64,000 nucleotides of DNA from assembly GCA_019638015.1 (NCBI GenBank), contig JAHBUP010000001.1, forward strand, positions 2,822,424 to 2,886,423, read 5' to 3'. Source of the stretch: Melioribacteraceae bacterium (GTDB taxonomy: Bacteria > Bacteroidota > Ignavibacteria > Ignavibacteriales > Melioribacteraceae). Under the pieces are notes generated by a model, which saw only the letters and a program-made list of their open reading frames with translations, had not been told where the DNA came from and made no database searches. Positions 45,687-56,534 of the stretch are shown here, one piece after another. The position numbers were made by a program, and so were the translations under genes. Positions within the stretch are counted from its first letter, which is position 1, and each line of letters starts with the position of its first letter.

Positions 45687-47540
45687 CTATTTAATTATTG
45701 AAAAGTTAATGGATGACGGATATTGTTCGGAGAAATAAACTCGGTTTACGGCTTTCTGAAAATCGTCATCGCCGGCGTTATATATATCAACAAACTTCTG
45801 AGGATTTCTATCAAAGAAAGGGAAAAAGCTGCTCTGAATTTGTACCATAATTTTATGCCCCTTTTTGAAAGTATGATCAATGTCGTTCAAATTAAATTTT
45901 ACCTGAGTAATTTTATTGGGTTCAAACGGTTCCGGATTTTCCATGCTGTTTCTGAATTTACCTCTCATTATTTCAAAACGTATTAATCTCTGATATCCAC
46001 CCATTTCAGCTGTGTTTTGTCCGGATTCATTTTTTGTATCGTCAGGTAAGACATCTATAATTTTTACAATCCAATCGGAATCAGTGCCGGAAGTGGATAC
46101 ATACAGGTCTGCTGTTATTGGTCCCGAAATAGTAAGATCACCCTCCAGCTCAGATGTTTCATAAACAAGTACATCTGGGCGTGATGAAGCAAATCTCTGA
46201 TCCTCACTCATGTATGTTCTATTATACATTTGCTGTGAATCATGAAATCGTGCAGTATAAGGAACTGGTTTCTTTGGATCACTAACATATTCATCGCATC
46301 TAATCTCTTTATTTGTCGAAGCTTCCCATTTTAATTTTTGCGACTCACTCAAATAAAGTGTTGAACTAATTTTTGTGGAGGATGGATAATTATCGTACGA
46401 AACCCATTCGTTGCTCCCCGTTCTATAAGTTACAACTTCAGGAATATTCAAAGATCCCTCCCCCTTCAAATAATAATTGAAGAATGGAGTAAGAATATTT
46501 TTGTTATAATATTCACTAGTATTTTGGAGGAATTTAAAATCGCCAAAGGTAGAACCATCACTACGCGACCAGCCACCGTGGCTCCATGGACCCATTACGA
46601 GATAATTGTTATTTACCGAATTCTTCTCTTCAATTGATTTATAAATATTTAAGGGACCATATAAGTCTTCCGAATCGTACCATCCTCCAACTATTAGGGA
46701 TGCCGGTTTTACATTACTAAAATGAGGAAGATTGTTTCTCGATTGCCAAAACTCATCGTAGTTACCATGTTTAACTATCGAATTCCAGAATGGCAGTTTT
46801 TCATGAAAATACTTTTTATTAATATTAGAAACCGATCCTAGTTTCAGAAAAAAATTATACATATCAGGTGACGCATATGGATCAATAGATTTCCATTTAG
46901 TTGTTAAAGAATCGCGTGGCTGATCAAATGACTTGAAAAAATTAAATGACATTGCCAAAGAGAATGCGCCGTTATGGTGCATATCATCACCAATAAACCA
47001 ATCTGATATTGGAGCTTGTGGAGATACAGCTTTGAGCGCCGGGTGTGCATCAATTAAACTCATCGCCGCATAAAATCCAGGATAAGAGATTCCCCATATC
47101 CCCACATTCCCATTATTATATTTTATATTATTTATAAGCCAGTCAATTGTATCGTAAGTATCGGTTGTTTCATCAATCTCATTATTTTTCTTATTAGGGA
47201 TATACGGACGCATATTTACGAACTCCCCTTCACTCATGAATTTACCTCTCACATCCTGAAATACAAAAATATTTCCCTCTTTGGCGAGTTGTTCATTTGG
47301 AGAAATATTACGGGAATAATTTTCAATTCCATATGGTGAACATGTATATGGAGTTCTAACCATTATTATCGGATATGTTCTGGATGTATCTTTTGGTGTA
47401 TAAACCGCGGTAAAAAGTTTTATTCCATCTCTCATTTCTATTCGATATTCACTTTTGGAATAATTCTCTTTTATCCATTCAACAGTTTGAGCAATATTTA
47501 TTATATTGAATAAAAAGAGAATCAATAAAACTTTTTTCAT
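45687..47540 (-). CDS. CocE/NonD-type serine hydrolase (S15 family)
   Basis: The 617-residue protein has a signal peptide (MKKVLLILFLFNIINIAQ), an S15-type alpha/beta-hydrolase core and a C-terminal jelly-roll domain. Visible motifs are MRDGIKLFTAVYTP, the nucleophile elbow GISYPG, GGWYDSEDLYGP and the catalytic His motif GPWSHGG. The jelly-roll region includes LYVSTSGTDSDWIVKI. The family cleaves acyl, ester or X-Pro peptide bonds (glutaryl-7-ACA acylase, cocaine esterase, X-Pro dipeptidyl peptidase). Export fits a periplasmic peptidase or acylase role. The exact substrate is unknown. Confidence 0.9.
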   Translation of the reverse strand: MKKVLLILFLFNIINIAQTVEWIKENYSKSEYRIEMRDGIKLFTAVYTPKDTSRTYPIIMVRTPYTCSPYGIENYSRNISPNEQLAKEGNIFVFQDVRGKFMSEGEFVNMRPYIPNKKNNEIDETTDTYDTIDWLINNIKYNNGNVGIWGISYPGFYAAMSLIDAHPALKAVSPQAPISDWFIGDDMHHNGAFSLAMSFNFFKSFDQPRDSLTTKWKSIDPYASPDMYNFFLKLGSVSNINKKYFHEKLPFWNSIVKHGNYDEFWQSRNNLPHFSNVKPASLIVGGWYDSEDLYGPLNIYKSIEEKNSVNNNYLVMGPWSHGGWSRSDGSTFGDFKFLQNTSEYYNKNILTPFFNYYLKGEGSLNIPEVVTYRTGSNEWVSYDNYPSSTKISSTLYLSESQKLKWEASTNKEIRCDEYVSDPKKPVPYTARFHDSQQMYNRTYMSEDQRFASSRPDVLVYETSELEGDLTISGPITADLYVSTSGTDSDWIVKIIDVLPDDTKNESGQNTAEMGGYQRLIRFEIMRGKFRNSMENPEPFEPNKITQVKFNLNDIDHTFKKGHKIMVQIQSSFFPFFDRNPQKFVDIYNAGDDDFQKAVNRVYFSEQYPSSINFSIIK

Positions 47541-47574
47541 TTTTACTCCGAAAAATTTGTTTCTAGTAATTTCT

Positions 47575-50500
47575 TTATTCCTCTACTTCATCATATCCGA
47601 GTATCGGTCTCAACCATTTCTCGGCTTCCTTTAAACTAATTCCTTTTCTTCTTCTGTAATCTTCCACTTGATCTTTGTTAATCTTACCGGTATTAAAATA
47701 TTTTGCGTTTGGATTCGCAAAGTAAATTCCACAAACTGATGCTGCGGGTGACATTGCTAAATTCTCGGTGAGATTAATTCCAATTTTATCTATATCCAAT
47801 AATCTCCACATTTCCAGTTTTTCAGTATGATCGGGTTGAGAGGGATAGCCCGGCGCCGGACGAATACCCTCATATTTTTCATGAATTAATTCTTCAAGTG
47901 ATAATTTTTCATTTGGAGAATAACCCCAAATTTCTCCTCTAACTTTTTGATGCAGAAGTTCTGCGAATGCTTCGGCTAATCTATCCGCTACTGCTTTAGT
48001 TAATATTGAGTTATAATCATCATGATTTGCTTCAAAATGTTCGACCAACTGATCAACTCCAATGCCTGTAGTTACTGCGAATAATCCGATGTAATCTAGC
48101 TTTCCTTCAGCTTTAGGAATTATAAAATCTGATAACGCTAAATTTGGTTCACCCGCCGACTTTAATGATTGCTGCCGAATTGTATGCATTGTGGCAAGAA
48201 TTCCGCTTCTAGAATCGTCGGAATAAATCTCAATATCATCACCAACTGAATTTGCGGGGAATAATCCAATGATACCATTTGCACTAATTAGTTTCTCTTT
48301 GATAATTTTTTCTAGTAGAGTATTGGCATCATCAAATATTTTTTTTGCTTCATTGCCATATTCCTTATTCTCAAATATCGAAGGATATTTACCCTTAAGT
48401 TCCCAGGTAAGAAAGAAAGGAGTCCAATCAATATATTTCGCAATCTCCTCAATCGAATAATTTATTAATTCCTCTTTCCCAATTATGTTTGGCTTAATTG
48501 GGTAATAATCATTCCAGCTAATTTGCAGTGAATTTTTTCTTGCCTGTTCAATTGATAGAAATTCCTTATTGGACTGCTTTGCCAAATGATTTTCACGGAT
48601 TGCATTATACTCAAGTTTTATTTTTTCGGAATAATCTACTTTAATTTCACTATTCAAAATATTTGATACGGTTGCAACACTTTTTGAGGCGTCAAGAACA
48701 TGTATCACCGGATAATCATATTTGGGTGCAATTTTTACCGCAGTATGAATTCTTGAAGTAGTTGCGCCTCCAATTAATAATGGAATTTTAAACTCTCGCC
48801 GTTTCATTTCCTCAGCTACACTCACCATTTCATCAAGTGATGGTGTAATCAATCCGCTCAACCCAATAACATCTACATTATTTTCTATAGCGGCGTTTAG
48901 TATAGTGGCAGTTGGGACCATTACCCCCAGATCAATTATTTCGTAACCGTTGCATGATAAAACAACCCCTACAATATTTTTCCCGATATCATGAACATCT
49001 CCCTTAACTGTGGCGAGTAAAATTTTTGGAGCTTTACTACTCTGTGTTGTTTTGCTTTCACTCTGCATTAATTTTATATGCGGTTCTAAAATCGCTACTG
49101 CCTTTTTCATTACCCGCGCGCTCTTTACTACCTGAGGCAAAAACATTTTTCCGGAACCGAACAAATCGCCAACTACATTCATTCCATCCATTAAAGGACC
49201 TTCAATTATTTGAAGCGGTGAAGGGTATATTTTTTTTGCTTCCTCAATGTCCTCATCAATAAATTCGGTTACACCATTAATTAATGAATGTTTTAATCTC
49301 TCTTCAACATTAAGTTTTCGCCACTGAACTGATTCTTCAACTTTTTTAGAATTGTTCACAAATGAATCAGCAAATTCAACCAATCTTTCTGTTGCATCTG
49401 ATCTTCTGTTCAGCAAAACATCTTCTACTCTTTCTAATAAGTCCTTTGAAATTTCTTCGTATACAGCGAGTTGACCCGCATTAACAATGCCCATGTCCAT
49501 CCCGGCTTCGATAGCATGGAATAAAAACGCGGCGTGCATTGCTTCACGAATTGGTTCATTACCACGAAATGAAAAAGAAACATTACTAACACCGCCACTA
49601 ACTTTTGCCAGCGGTAAGTTGTTTTTAATCCATTTGACAGCTTCAAAATAGTTTAATGAGTATTGATTGTGCTCTTCAATGCCTGTTGCAACGGCAAAAA
49701 TATTCGGGTCAAAAATTATATCTTGCGGAAAAAATCCAATTTCTTCAGTCAATATTTTATATGCTCTTTTGCAAATATCAATCTTTCTTTGAAAAGTTTC
49801 GGCTTGCCCATCCTCATCAAACGCCATAACAATTACAGCGGCGCCATATTTAAGTATCTTCTTTGCCTGTTCCTTGAATACAGCTTCACCTTCCTTTAAA
49901 GAAATAGAGTTTACAATTCCCTTTCCTTGAATGCATTTTAATCCTGCTTCAATTACACTCCATTTTGATGAATCTAACATAATCGGAACTCTCGCAATAT
50001 CCGGTTCAGTAGCAAGGAGATTGAGGAATTTGGTCATTACTTCTTCAGAGTCGATCATTCCCTCATCCATATTTATATCTAGAATCTGCGCGCCATTTTC
50101 AACTTGTTCCCGGGCAACAGATAGCGCTTCATCATATTTTTTTTCTTTGATTAACCGAGCAAATTTTCTTGAACCGGTTACATTAGTACGTTCACCAATA
50201 TTTACAAAATTAGTTTCGGGTCGCAGAATCAGCGGTTCCAATCCGCTCAATCTTAGATATGGTTTTAATTCGGGCAAAACTCTCGGTGGAATTTCCTCTG
50301 CTATTTTTAAGAAAGCCTTAATATGTTCCGGTTTAGTACCGCAACATCCGCCAACAATATTCACATATCCTAATTTGGCAAAGTCTCTTAGAACAGATGC
50401 CATCGATTCAGGAGATTCATCATATCCGCCAAACTCATTTGGTAAACCGGCATTTGGATAAATACTGATAGGCACATCTGCAATTTTTGAAAGCTCAGCT

Positions 50501-51276
50501 ACGAATGGACGCATCTGTTCAGGTCCCAAAGAACAATTTAAACCAACGCTTAATAAATTTTTGACATGCGAAACAGAAATCCAAAATGCCTCGGTATTTT
50601 GTCCTGAAAGTGTTCTGCCGCTTTGGTCGATCACGGTTCCGCTAATCATGATTGGTAAATCAATTCCTCTGGACTCACAGCATTCCATTAATCCAAATAA
50701 TGCTGCTTTTGCATTTAAAGTATCAATGATTGTCTCAACTAAAAGAATATCTACTCCCCCATCAATCAAGCCATTGGCCTGCTCAATATATGCTTCTTTA
50801 ACTTGGTCAAAATTAACTGCCCTGAAACCTGGATCTTCAACTTGCGGAGACATTGAAAGAGTTTTATTGGTTGGGCCTAGTGCACCGGCAACAAATCTCG
50901 GTTTCAATGGGTTTTCAGCGGTGAATTTATCTGCCTCAATTTTTGCGATTTTGGCGGCTTCATAATTTATTTCATAAACATATTTTTCAGTTTGATAATC
51001 GGCTTGCGAAATTGAAGTTGCATTAAATGTATTAGTTTCAATTATATCAGCACCAGCTTCGAGATAAGCACGGTGAATAGCAGAAATGATTTGTGGCTGT
51101 GTCAATACTAGCAGGTCATTATTACCTTTTAATTCTACCGGATGATCTTTAAATCTATCACCTCTAAATTTTTCTTCAGAAAGTTTATACTGCTGAATAA
51201 AAACTCCCATCGAACCATCCAGCAATAGTATTCGTGATTTGAGGAGGTCCCTCAAAACAGTTAATTTTGAATCCAT
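47575..51276 (-). CDS. metH: Cobalamin-dependent methionine synthase
   Basis: The 1233-residue protein has all MetH modules in order. The homocysteine domain includes LLLDGSMG and the zinc-binding GGCCGT (about 1-325). The folate domain includes [12 protein letters not shown] (about 350-610). The cobalamin module includes [11 protein letters not shown] with the B12-ligating His762. The reactivation domain includes [12 protein letters not shown]. It transfers a methyl group from methyltetrahydrofolate to homocysteine via B12. Length matches E. coli MetH. The frame extends to TTG at 51291; the ATG at 51276 is preferred. No cobalamin riboswitch is visible in the short upstream region. Confidence 0.97.
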   Translation of the reverse strand: MDSKLTVLRDLLKSRILLLDGSMGVFIQQYKLSEEKFRGDRFKDHPVELKGNNDLLVLTQPQIISAIHRAYLEAGADIIETNTFNATSISQADYQTEKYVYEINYEAAKIAKIEADKFTAENPLKPRFVAGALGPTNKTLSMSPQVEDPGFRAVNFDQVKEAYIEQANGLIDGGVDILLVETIIDTLNAKAALFGLMECCESRGIDLPIMISGTVIDQSGRTLSGQNTEAFWISVSHVKNLLSVGLNCSLGPEQMRPFVAELSKIADVPISIYPNAGLPNEFGGYDESPESMASVLRDFAKLGYVNIVGGCCGTKPEHIKAFLKIAEEIPPRVLPELKPYLRLSGLEPLILRPETNFVNIGERTNVTGSRKFARLIKEKKYDEALSVAREQVENGAQILDINMDEGMIDSEEVMTKFLNLLATEPDIARVPIMLDSSKWSVIEAGLKCIQGKGIVNSISLKEGEAVFKEQAKKILKYGAAVIVMAFDEDGQAETFQRKIDICKRAYKILTEEIGFFPQDIIFDPNIFAVATGIEEHNQYSLNYFEAVKWIKNNLPLAKVSGGVSNVSFSFRGNEPIREAMHAAFLFHAIEAGMDMGIVNAGQLAVYEEISKDLLERVEDVLLNRRSDATERLVEFADSFVNNSKKVEESVQWRKLNVEERLKHSLINGVTEFIDEDIEEAKKIYPSPLQIIEGPLMDGMNVVGDLFGSGKMFLPQVVKSARVMKKAVAILEPHIKLMQSESKTTQSSKAPKILLATVKGDVHDIGKNIVGVVLSCNGYEIIDLGVMVPTATILNAAIENNVDVIGLSGLITPSLDEMVSVAEEMKRREFKIPLLIGGATTSRIHTAVKIAPKYDYPVIHVLDASKSVATVSNILNSEIKVDYSEKIKLEYNAIRENHLAKQSNKEFLSIEQARKNSLQISWNDYYPIKPNIIGKEELINYSIEEIAKYIDWTPFFLTWELKGKYPSIFENKEYGNEAKKIFDDANTLLEKIIKEKLISANGIIGLFPANSVGDDIEIYSDDSRSGILATMHTIRQQSLKSAGEPNLALSDFIIPKAEGKLDYIGLFAVTTGIGVDQLVEHFEANHDDYNSILTKAVADRLAEAFAELLHQKVRGEIWGYSPNEKLSLEELIHEKYEGIRPAPGYPSQPDHTEKLEMWRLLDIDKIGINLTENLAMSPAASVCGIYFANPNAKYFNTGKINKDQVEDYRRRKGISLKEAEKWLRPILGYDEVEE

Positions 51277-51419
51277 TATTTTTCCAATCAACTTTTATTA
51301 TAATTGAATTTTATGGAATTAAGAATTTGTGCGTTAATCCTGATTGCCCTAGGATCTTTTGATTAGGAACTTTTATATCCTTAATTTTGACGCAAATATA
51401 ATAAATAATAGAGAAGATT

Positions 51420-52397
51420 ATGATAGTAGTTACCGGAGGAGCTGGTTTTATTGGAAGCGCGCTTGTTTGGAAATTAAATGAGTTGGGAGCAGATAGAATT
51501 GTTATTGTAGATGAATTAGGTAAAGATGAAAAATGGAAAAATTTAAATGGACTTAGGTACTCCGACTTTTATCATAAGGATGATTTTATCTCTCTAGTAT
51601 TGCAAAATAGTATTCCATTTAAAATATCATCGATCATTCATCTAGGTGCTTGTTCCGCTACAACTGAAAAAGATGCTGATTTCTTAATGGACAATAATGT
51701 TCATTACTCCCAAGAACTCGCGAAGTTCGCACTCGAAAAAGGGATTCGATTTATTTATGCTTCATCAGCGGCAACATATGGTGATGGCTCATTCGGTTAT
51801 AATGATAATGAAGACGAATTAAATATTCTCCGCCCACTAAATATGTATGGGTATTCAAAACATCTTTTTGATACATGGATTAAGAGAAACGGATTATTAG
51901 ATAAAGTTGTGGGGGTGAAATATTTTAATGTTTATGGACCAAATGAATATCACAAAGGTGATATGCGAAGTGTGGTTCACAAAGCTTTTGAACAAATTAG
52001 AGATACCGGAAAGGTCAGCTTATTCAAGTCTTATAATTCCGAATATAAAGATGGTGAACAAATGAGAGATTTTATATACGTTAAAGATGCGGTTGACATG
52101 ACTTTATTTTTTCTAGAGAATCAGGAAAAGAATGGGATTTATAATGTTGGGACGGGTAAAGCTCAAACTTGGATTGAATTAGTTACGGCACTTTTTAACG
52201 CCTTAGGAAAACCTGTAAATATAGATTATATTGATATGCCAGAGGAACTTAGAGGTAAGTATCAATATTTCACTCAAGCTAATATTGATAAAATTAGAAG
52301 TGCCGGTTTTAGTGCTGATATAAATTCTGTTGAAATCGGTGTAAATGATTATGTTAAAAACTATTTATTGAAAAAACAGTATTTCGGATTAAGCTAA
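51420..52397 (+). CDS. hldD: ADP-L-glycero-D-manno-heptose 6-epimerase
   Basis: The 325-residue protein is a short-chain dehydrogenase-type epimerase. It has the nucleotide motif TGGAGFIGS, the HLGACSATTE segment characteristic of HldD/RfaD, the catalytic Ser and Tyr-x3-Lys (ASSAATYG, MYGYSKHLFD) and YNVGTGKAQTWIEL near the end. It converts ADP-D-glycero- to ADP-L-glycero-heptose for LPS inner-core synthesis, in line with the family 9 glycosyltransferase at 33936. GAGAAG precedes the ATG. Confidence 0.95.
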   Translation: MIVVTGGAGFIGSALVWKLNELGADRIVIVDELGKDEKWKNLNGLRYSDFYHKDDFISLVLQNSIPFKISSIIHLGACSATTEKDADFLMDNNVHYSQELAKFALEKGIRFIYASSAATYGDGSFGYNDNEDELNILRPLNMYGYSKHLFDTWIKRNGLLDKVVGVKYFNVYGPNEYHKGDMRSVVHKAFEQIRDTGKVSLFKSYNSEYKDGEQMRDFIYVKDAVDMTLFFLENQEKNGIYNVGTGKAQTWIELVTALFNALGKPVNIDYIDMPEELRGKYQYFTQANIDKIRSAGFSADINSVEIGVNDYVKNYLLKKQYFGLS

Positions 52398-52407
52398 GGT
52401 TATAATT

Positions 52408-52770
52408 TTGCAGCTTGAAACAACAAAATCGAGAAGTGAGTTTAGAAAAAGGATTTACTTCTTTACACTAAAACTTATTGAGTTTATTGATTTACTGCCG
52501 AAAGATAATCTATCGTTACGGATCGGCAATCAATTGTTCAGCAGCGGAACAAACGTTATTAGCAATTATATCGAGGCGACTGCAGCATCAACCAAAAAAG
52601 ATCTGAATTCATATACAGTAATTGCACTGAAATCAGCGAATGAATCAAAGTTGTGGCTGGCACTACTGCGCGACAGCAAGCGAGCTAAAACTGAAAAAGT
52701 AAAATGGTTTCTTGATGAACTTGATGATATTTCTAAAATCTTGACTTCTTCCATTAATTCAGAAAAATGA
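52408..52770 (+). CDS. Four-helix-bundle protein (23S rRNA intervening-sequence type)
   Basis: The 120-residue protein matches the four-helix-bundle family first seen in 23S rRNA intervening sequences: an N-terminal FRKRIYFFTLKLIEFIDLLP, RIGNQLFSSGTNVISNYIEA and a LDELDDISKIL tail. In Bacteroidota such genes are common outside rRNA and have no established function. The start is a TTG at 52408, after AAGGT. It lies 10 bases after hldD and overlaps the Nudix gene by four bases (ATGA), so all three are probably co-transcribed. Confidence 0.85.
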   Translation: MQLETTKSRSEFRKRIYFFTLKLIEFIDLLPKDNLSLRIGNQLFSSGTNVISNYIEATAASTKKDLNSYTVIALKSANESKLWLALLRDSKRAKTEKVKWFLDELDDISKILTSSINSEK

Positions 52771-53231
52771 TGACCCAGCTCGCAACTCTTTGTTATGTAA
52801 TGCACGAAAATAAAACTCTTATGCTTCATCGTGTAAAAAGAGATAATGATTATCATAAAGGAAAATGGAACGGACTCGGAGGTAAATTTGAAGCGGGCGA
52901 ATCCCCTGAAGAGTGTGCAAAAAGAGAAATACTGGAAGAGAGCGGCTTAGTGATTGAGAACCCAATACTTAAGGGGATTATTACTTTCCCATTGTTCGAT
53001 AAAGTTAAAGATTGGTATGTTTTTTTATTTACTGTAAACAAATTTTCCGGAGAATTAATTCATTCGAATGAAGGAAATCTAGAATGGATTGACAACGAGA
53101 AATTAACCGATCTAAATTTATGGGAAGGAGATAAAATTTTTATTCCATGGCTTTTTCAGGATAAATTTTTCTCGGCAAAATTTAATTATGATGATGGCGT
53201 CTTTAAAAACTATACAGTTAATTTTTATTAA
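52767..53231 (+). CDS. Nudix hydrolase (MutT-like)
   Basis: The 154-residue protein contains a full Nudix box: GGKFEAGESPEECAKREI then LEESG. The N-terminal TLCYVMHENKTLMLHRVKR and GKWNGLGG match 8-oxo-dGTP diphosphatases of the MutT/MTH1 type. It likely hydrolyses oxidised or unusual nucleoside triphosphates. Its start overlaps the previous stop by four bases. Confidence 0.88.
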   Translation: MMTQLATLCYVMHENKTLMLHRVKRDNDYHKGKWNGLGGKFEAGESPEECAKREILEESGLVIENPILKGIITFPLFDKVKDWYVFLFTVNKFSGELIHSNEGNLEWIDNEKLTDLNLWEGDKIFIPWLFQDKFFSAKFNYDDGVFKNYTVNFY

Positions 53232-53239
53232 ATAAGATA

Positions 53240-53779
53240 ATGTTAAAAAAATCTACCTCAGAAGTTGATAATATTCAAAACTGGACGCTGAATAGCGAAC
53301 GTGCTTTTTGGGAAAGCAGGTTAGATTACCGGATAAGTTTTTATATACTTTTTTTAGCTATCATTGTTGCCGGTTCAATTTTAGTCACTACTAAAGAAAT
53401 GACCCTTTTTATTCTATCAATCGCAGTCATTATCCTCTGGGTGCTTACAGCGGGAATAATCAACGCAGTGAGAAAGGTAAATATAATTGTTAAGGAATTA
53501 TCAAAAAACGAAAGCAATCCCATAATTAATATTGATAAAAAAGCTAAAGGAAAATTAATTAGATTTATTCAAGGATTTTTGCTTCCAATAGTCTGCTCCT
53601 CAATTTTTACGCTCATCTTTCTTGCCGGCTTAACTGGCGTATACGACCTAAAGCCGGTATCTAAGTCTATGCAATCTTTAGAAAAAGAAATTAAAAAACA
53701 GATTGAAAAGCCCCTATCAAAACAGAAAAAAGATAATCCATCGAAGTACTTCCAGGCTGTCGACAGTGTTTCCGATTAA
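53240..53779 (+). CDS. Membrane protein of unknown function
   Basis: The 179-residue protein has two adjacent membrane segments (ISFYILFLAIIVAGSILV and LFILSIAVIILWVLTAGI), a basic loop, and a third (LLPIVCSSIFTLIFLAGLTGV) followed by a lysine-rich tail. No family was recognised. It starts 8 bases after the Nudix gene and ends directly against the convergent alpha/beta-hydrolase gene, with no gap. Confidence 0.6.
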   Translation: MLKKSTSEVDNIQNWTLNSERAFWESRLDYRISFYILFLAIIVAGSILVTTKEMTLFILSIAVIILWVLTAGIINAVRKVNIIVKELSKNESNPIINIDKKAKGKLIRFIQGFLLPIVCSSIFTLIFLAGLTGVYDLKPVSKSMQSLEKEIKKQIEKPLSKQKKDNPSKYFQAVDSVSD

Positions 53780-54577
53780 TTAATGAATAAAGTTATTCCT
53801 CATAAATCCGTAAATCAGATCATTAACATTATCAGGATTTTCTAGAGCGGTTAAATGTCCTGCTCGCGGTACAACAGCAAATTCTGCTCCGGGGATTTTT
53901 TCAGCCATTGCTCTCATAACTTGAGGCGGTACGATTTTATCGAAAGCTCCCGCGATAACTAGGGTAGGAATATTGATCTGTGAAAGCACTTCTGTTGTGT
54001 CGGTGCGGCTCATTATCGCAATTAAAGCGCCTTTAACTCCAATAGGATTTTGGCTATAAGTTTTTAAAAGAGTTGTTTGAAACAACTGCTCGTTTTCTTT
54101 AGGAGTTTCATCAGCAAAGCAATTCGTCACGAACTGATCACAAAAATTTGGCAACCCTTTTGTATTAATCTGATTTATTAAAGAGGATCTCTTTAACTTA
54201 GCGGCATTGTCATCTGCTTCCGATTTAGTATTGCATAATATTAAGCCACCGAAATATTCAGGTCTTTTCTCGTAGGAGCGAAGAGCTATGTAACCGCCCA
54301 TCGATAATCCGCATAATACCGGTTTATATAAATGTAGTTGGCACATTATTGTGTATAAGTCAGATACAAAGAATTCCATTGTATACTGTCCATCACCTAC
54401 AAAGCTATCACCCAAACCGCGAACATCAAATGTTACACAATAGTACTCATCCTTCAAATAATTAACTTGTTGACGCCACATACATTGATCGAAGGGAAAA
54501 CCATGAATAAATACTATTGCCTTCTTCGATTCATCTCCGTATGTTTTGACGGTAAGGCCATTAATATGTAAACTCAT
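53780..54577 (-). CDS. Alpha/beta hydrolase
   Basis: The 265-residue protein has a complete alpha/beta-hydrolase signature: the oxyanion motif IHGFPFDQ, the nucleophile elbow GLSMGGY, the acid in AGAFDKIVPP and the base in AGHLTALENP. The fold and lengths match esterases and the PcaD/MenH-like group. The cytosolic substrate is unknown. It converges head-on with the membrane protein gene. Confidence 0.88.
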   Translation of the reverse strand: MSLHINGLTVKTYGDESKKAIVFIHGFPFDQCMWRQQVNYLKDEYYCVTFDVRGLGDSFVGDGQYTMEFFVSDLYTIMCQLHLYKPVLCGLSMGGYIALRSYEKRPEYFGGLILCNTKSEADDNAAKLKRSSLINQINTKGLPNFCDQFVTNCFADETPKENEQLFQTTLLKTYSQNPIGVKGALIAIMSRTDTTEVLSQINIPTLVIAGAFDKIVPPQVMRAMAEKIPGAEFAVVPRAGHLTALENPDNVNDLIYGFMRNNFIH

Positions 54578-54640
54578 AAACTACCTCGCTATGACTAATT
54601 GTAAATTTATGGAACAATTTTAATACAAATTTATCTTTTT

Positions 54641-55702
54641 ATGATTCAGTTACAAAAATTAAAATTTTTGAAAAAGACTACTCTAATATCTTTTTTGATA
54701 GTATCTTTGAGCCTTAATTTTATTTATAAGGTAAACCCTCCTTCATTTGATAAGCAAATCAAGAATAGTTACGGATTAATTTCTCCAAAAGTACCTCTCG
54801 ACTCTTCAATAGTTTTATTATTAATAGGTGAATCCGATTTGAATGAACTTGGTGGTTGGCCTCTAAAAAGAAGTTTGTATGCTCAACTAATCATAAAATT
54901 ATTAAAACAAGATGTCGACAAAATTGCGATCGAGATAATTTTTAGTGATACCGGCGAATCGAATAGAGTGTTCGATTCTGTTATTAATCATTCAAGCAAA
55001 ATTACTTTATCTTCACTTCTAACAAATAAAGACAAATTTGGCAATCAATTAGATAGTAATTCCTTAATATATTCATACCCTAAAACAATTTACCCAAAGA
55101 TTAATTCTGGTCATCTCAATTTTTTTGATGAGGATGAGATCATTATCCCATATAAAATTATTAGCGGAAGTATTGAAGAGAAAGCTTTCGCTGTGAGTGT
55201 CTGGGGAAAAGATAAATTCAACTCCGCTCTTTTGATTAAACCTAATTTATATCGACGTTACTGCGATGCCCAAACAATCTCCTTAATAGATTATTTAAAC
55301 GAGCATCACGATGGTCTTAGTTTAAAGGGAAAAACAGTTTTTATTGGCAGGGAAAACAAAATTAATTCTTCATCTCAACTATTATATAATAAAGAAGACA
55401 TGACCGGATTAATGCTTCATGCAATCACATATGATAACTTGAAGAATCATCGTATCATCTACTCTCAAGGTTCCGATTTTGTCAATTTGTTTTTTAATTT
55501 AATAATTATCATTTTTATTTTATTCGGGGGATCTAAATGTCGAACTCTAATCTGGATGGGTTTAGTTTTTCTAGTTTATTTAATTGGATTTAGTCTTTTT
55601 GTATTTTTTGAATGGGAATTTAATTACTCAAACTTGTTCTATATCATTGTGGCTTTGGGAATAATCGACTATGTTTATACCAGAATACTCAAATTATTAT
55701 AA
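54641..55702 (+). CDS. CHASE2-domain membrane protein without output domain
   Basis: The 353-residue protein has one N-terminal membrane segment (TTLISFLIVSLSLNFIY), an extracytoplasmic CHASE2 sensor (about 35-260, with PLDSSIVLLLIGESDLNELG, GGWPLKRSLYAQLI and FIGRENKINS) and three C-terminal membrane segments. CHASE2 normally feeds a cyclase, kinase or phosphatase domain; here the protein ends right after the last membrane segment (GIIDYVYTRILKLL). It may act by partnering another protein. The ligand is unknown. Confidence 0.8.
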   Translation: MIQLQKLKFLKKTTLISFLIVSLSLNFIYKVNPPSFDKQIKNSYGLISPKVPLDSSIVLLLIGESDLNELGGWPLKRSLYAQLIIKLLKQDVDKIAIEIIFSDTGESNRVFDSVINHSSKITLSSLLTNKDKFGNQLDSNSLIYSYPKTIYPKINSGHLNFFDEDEIIIPYKIISGSIEEKAFAVSVWGKDKFNSALLIKPNLYRRYCDAQTISLIDYLNEHHDGLSLKGKTVFIGRENKINSSSQLLYNKEDMTGLMLHAITYDNLKNHRIIYSQGSDFVNLFFNLIIIIFILFGGSKCRTLIWMGLVFLVYLIGFSLFVFFEWEFNYSNLFYIIVALGIIDYVYTRILKLL

Positions 55703-55796
55703 GATAAATATAAATCGCTTCCAGGATTAGATGCGCAATTAAACCATTTACCGGAGCATCCTGTCAAAAGCGGGCAACTAATAAAAAGAGGTAGTT

Positions 55797-56486
55797 ATGA
55801 AAAAAATTAAATTATTGCTCACTCTCTTATTGTTTTCGTTTGTGATATTTACCGCATGTAGTGATGAGGAAGTGACAGCACCGACACAACTCGACTTTGA
55901 CTCACCCCAATTTGCTATTATAGATTTTAATGATCTCGATCAAGCTGTTGAAAATCTGTCGCTAGAAAAAGAGATGGGAATGAATCCCCAATTTTTTAAC
56001 TATTCATTTCTTACACTAGATGGTGGACTTAGAGCTGGGAATCCAAATCATAATGGCAATCCATGGATGCAAAACTTTGATCTTGGGAAACATCTTGGAA
56101 GGATATTCCGAGTTCTTAATCTTACCAATGATCAAAAACTCCAAGTTCGTGATTTAATGAAATCTTATCATGATAAGAATAAATTACTTGTTAGAAAATT
56201 TCATGAGGCTAATAAAGCTATTGTGGAACAAGCTAATATAGAAAGAAAAGCAATCCTCGAACAAGTGAAAGATGGTACATTAACCAGAGATACCGCAAGA
56301 CCATTACTAGAAGAAATCAATAAAAAAACCCGTGAGACAATTGCCGCTAATCCGGTTTCAATAGAAGTAAAAGCCGAGCTATGCACAAACAATAACGCTT
56401 TAATGGATTCCATTAAAAACATTTTGAATGAAGATCAGATTAAAAAATGGGACGACTTTAAGAGCAGGATGAAAAGTCCTTGCTGA
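55797..56486 (+). CDS. Helical lipoprotein (Spy/CpxP-like)
   Basis: A lipobox (VIFTACSDE) is followed by a spacer and then a helical C-terminal half with LTNDQKLQVRDLMKSYHD, alternating charged helices and LNEDQIKKWDDFKS. The repeated Gln-Leu-charged pattern resembles Spy/CpxP-like periplasmic chaperone or metal-resistance proteins. A specific activity is not established. A strong terminator follows at 56502. Confidence 0.65.
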   Translation: MKKIKLLLTLLLFSFVIFTACSDEEVTAPTQLDFDSPQFAIIDFNDLDQAVENLSLEKEMGMNPQFFNYSFLTLDGGLRAGNPNHNGNPWMQNFDLGKHLGRIFRVLNLTNDQKLQVRDLMKSYHDKNKLLVRKFHEANKAIVEQANIERKAILEQVKDGTLTRDTARPLLEEINKKTRETIAANPVSIEVKAELCTNNNALMDSIKNILNEDQIKKWDDFKSRMKSPC

Positions 56487-56501
56487 GATAATAATTTTAT
56501 C

Positions 56502-56534
56502 AAAAAGCCGCATTCAGATTTAATGCGGCTTTTT
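56502..56534. terminator. Strong bidirectional terminator
   Basis: A perfect 13-bp stem (AAAAAGCCGCATT with AATGCGGCTTTTT) closes a seven-base loop and has A and T runs on opposite sides. It ends the lipoprotein transcript and overlaps the end of the minus-strand LOG-like gene. Confidence 0.92.

Noticed and set aside
51277..51419. Possible cobalamin or SAM riboswitch upstream of metH
   Set aside because: The region between metH and hldD is only about 140 bases, shows no B12-box-like sequence or multi-stem fold, and also has to hold the hldD promoter.
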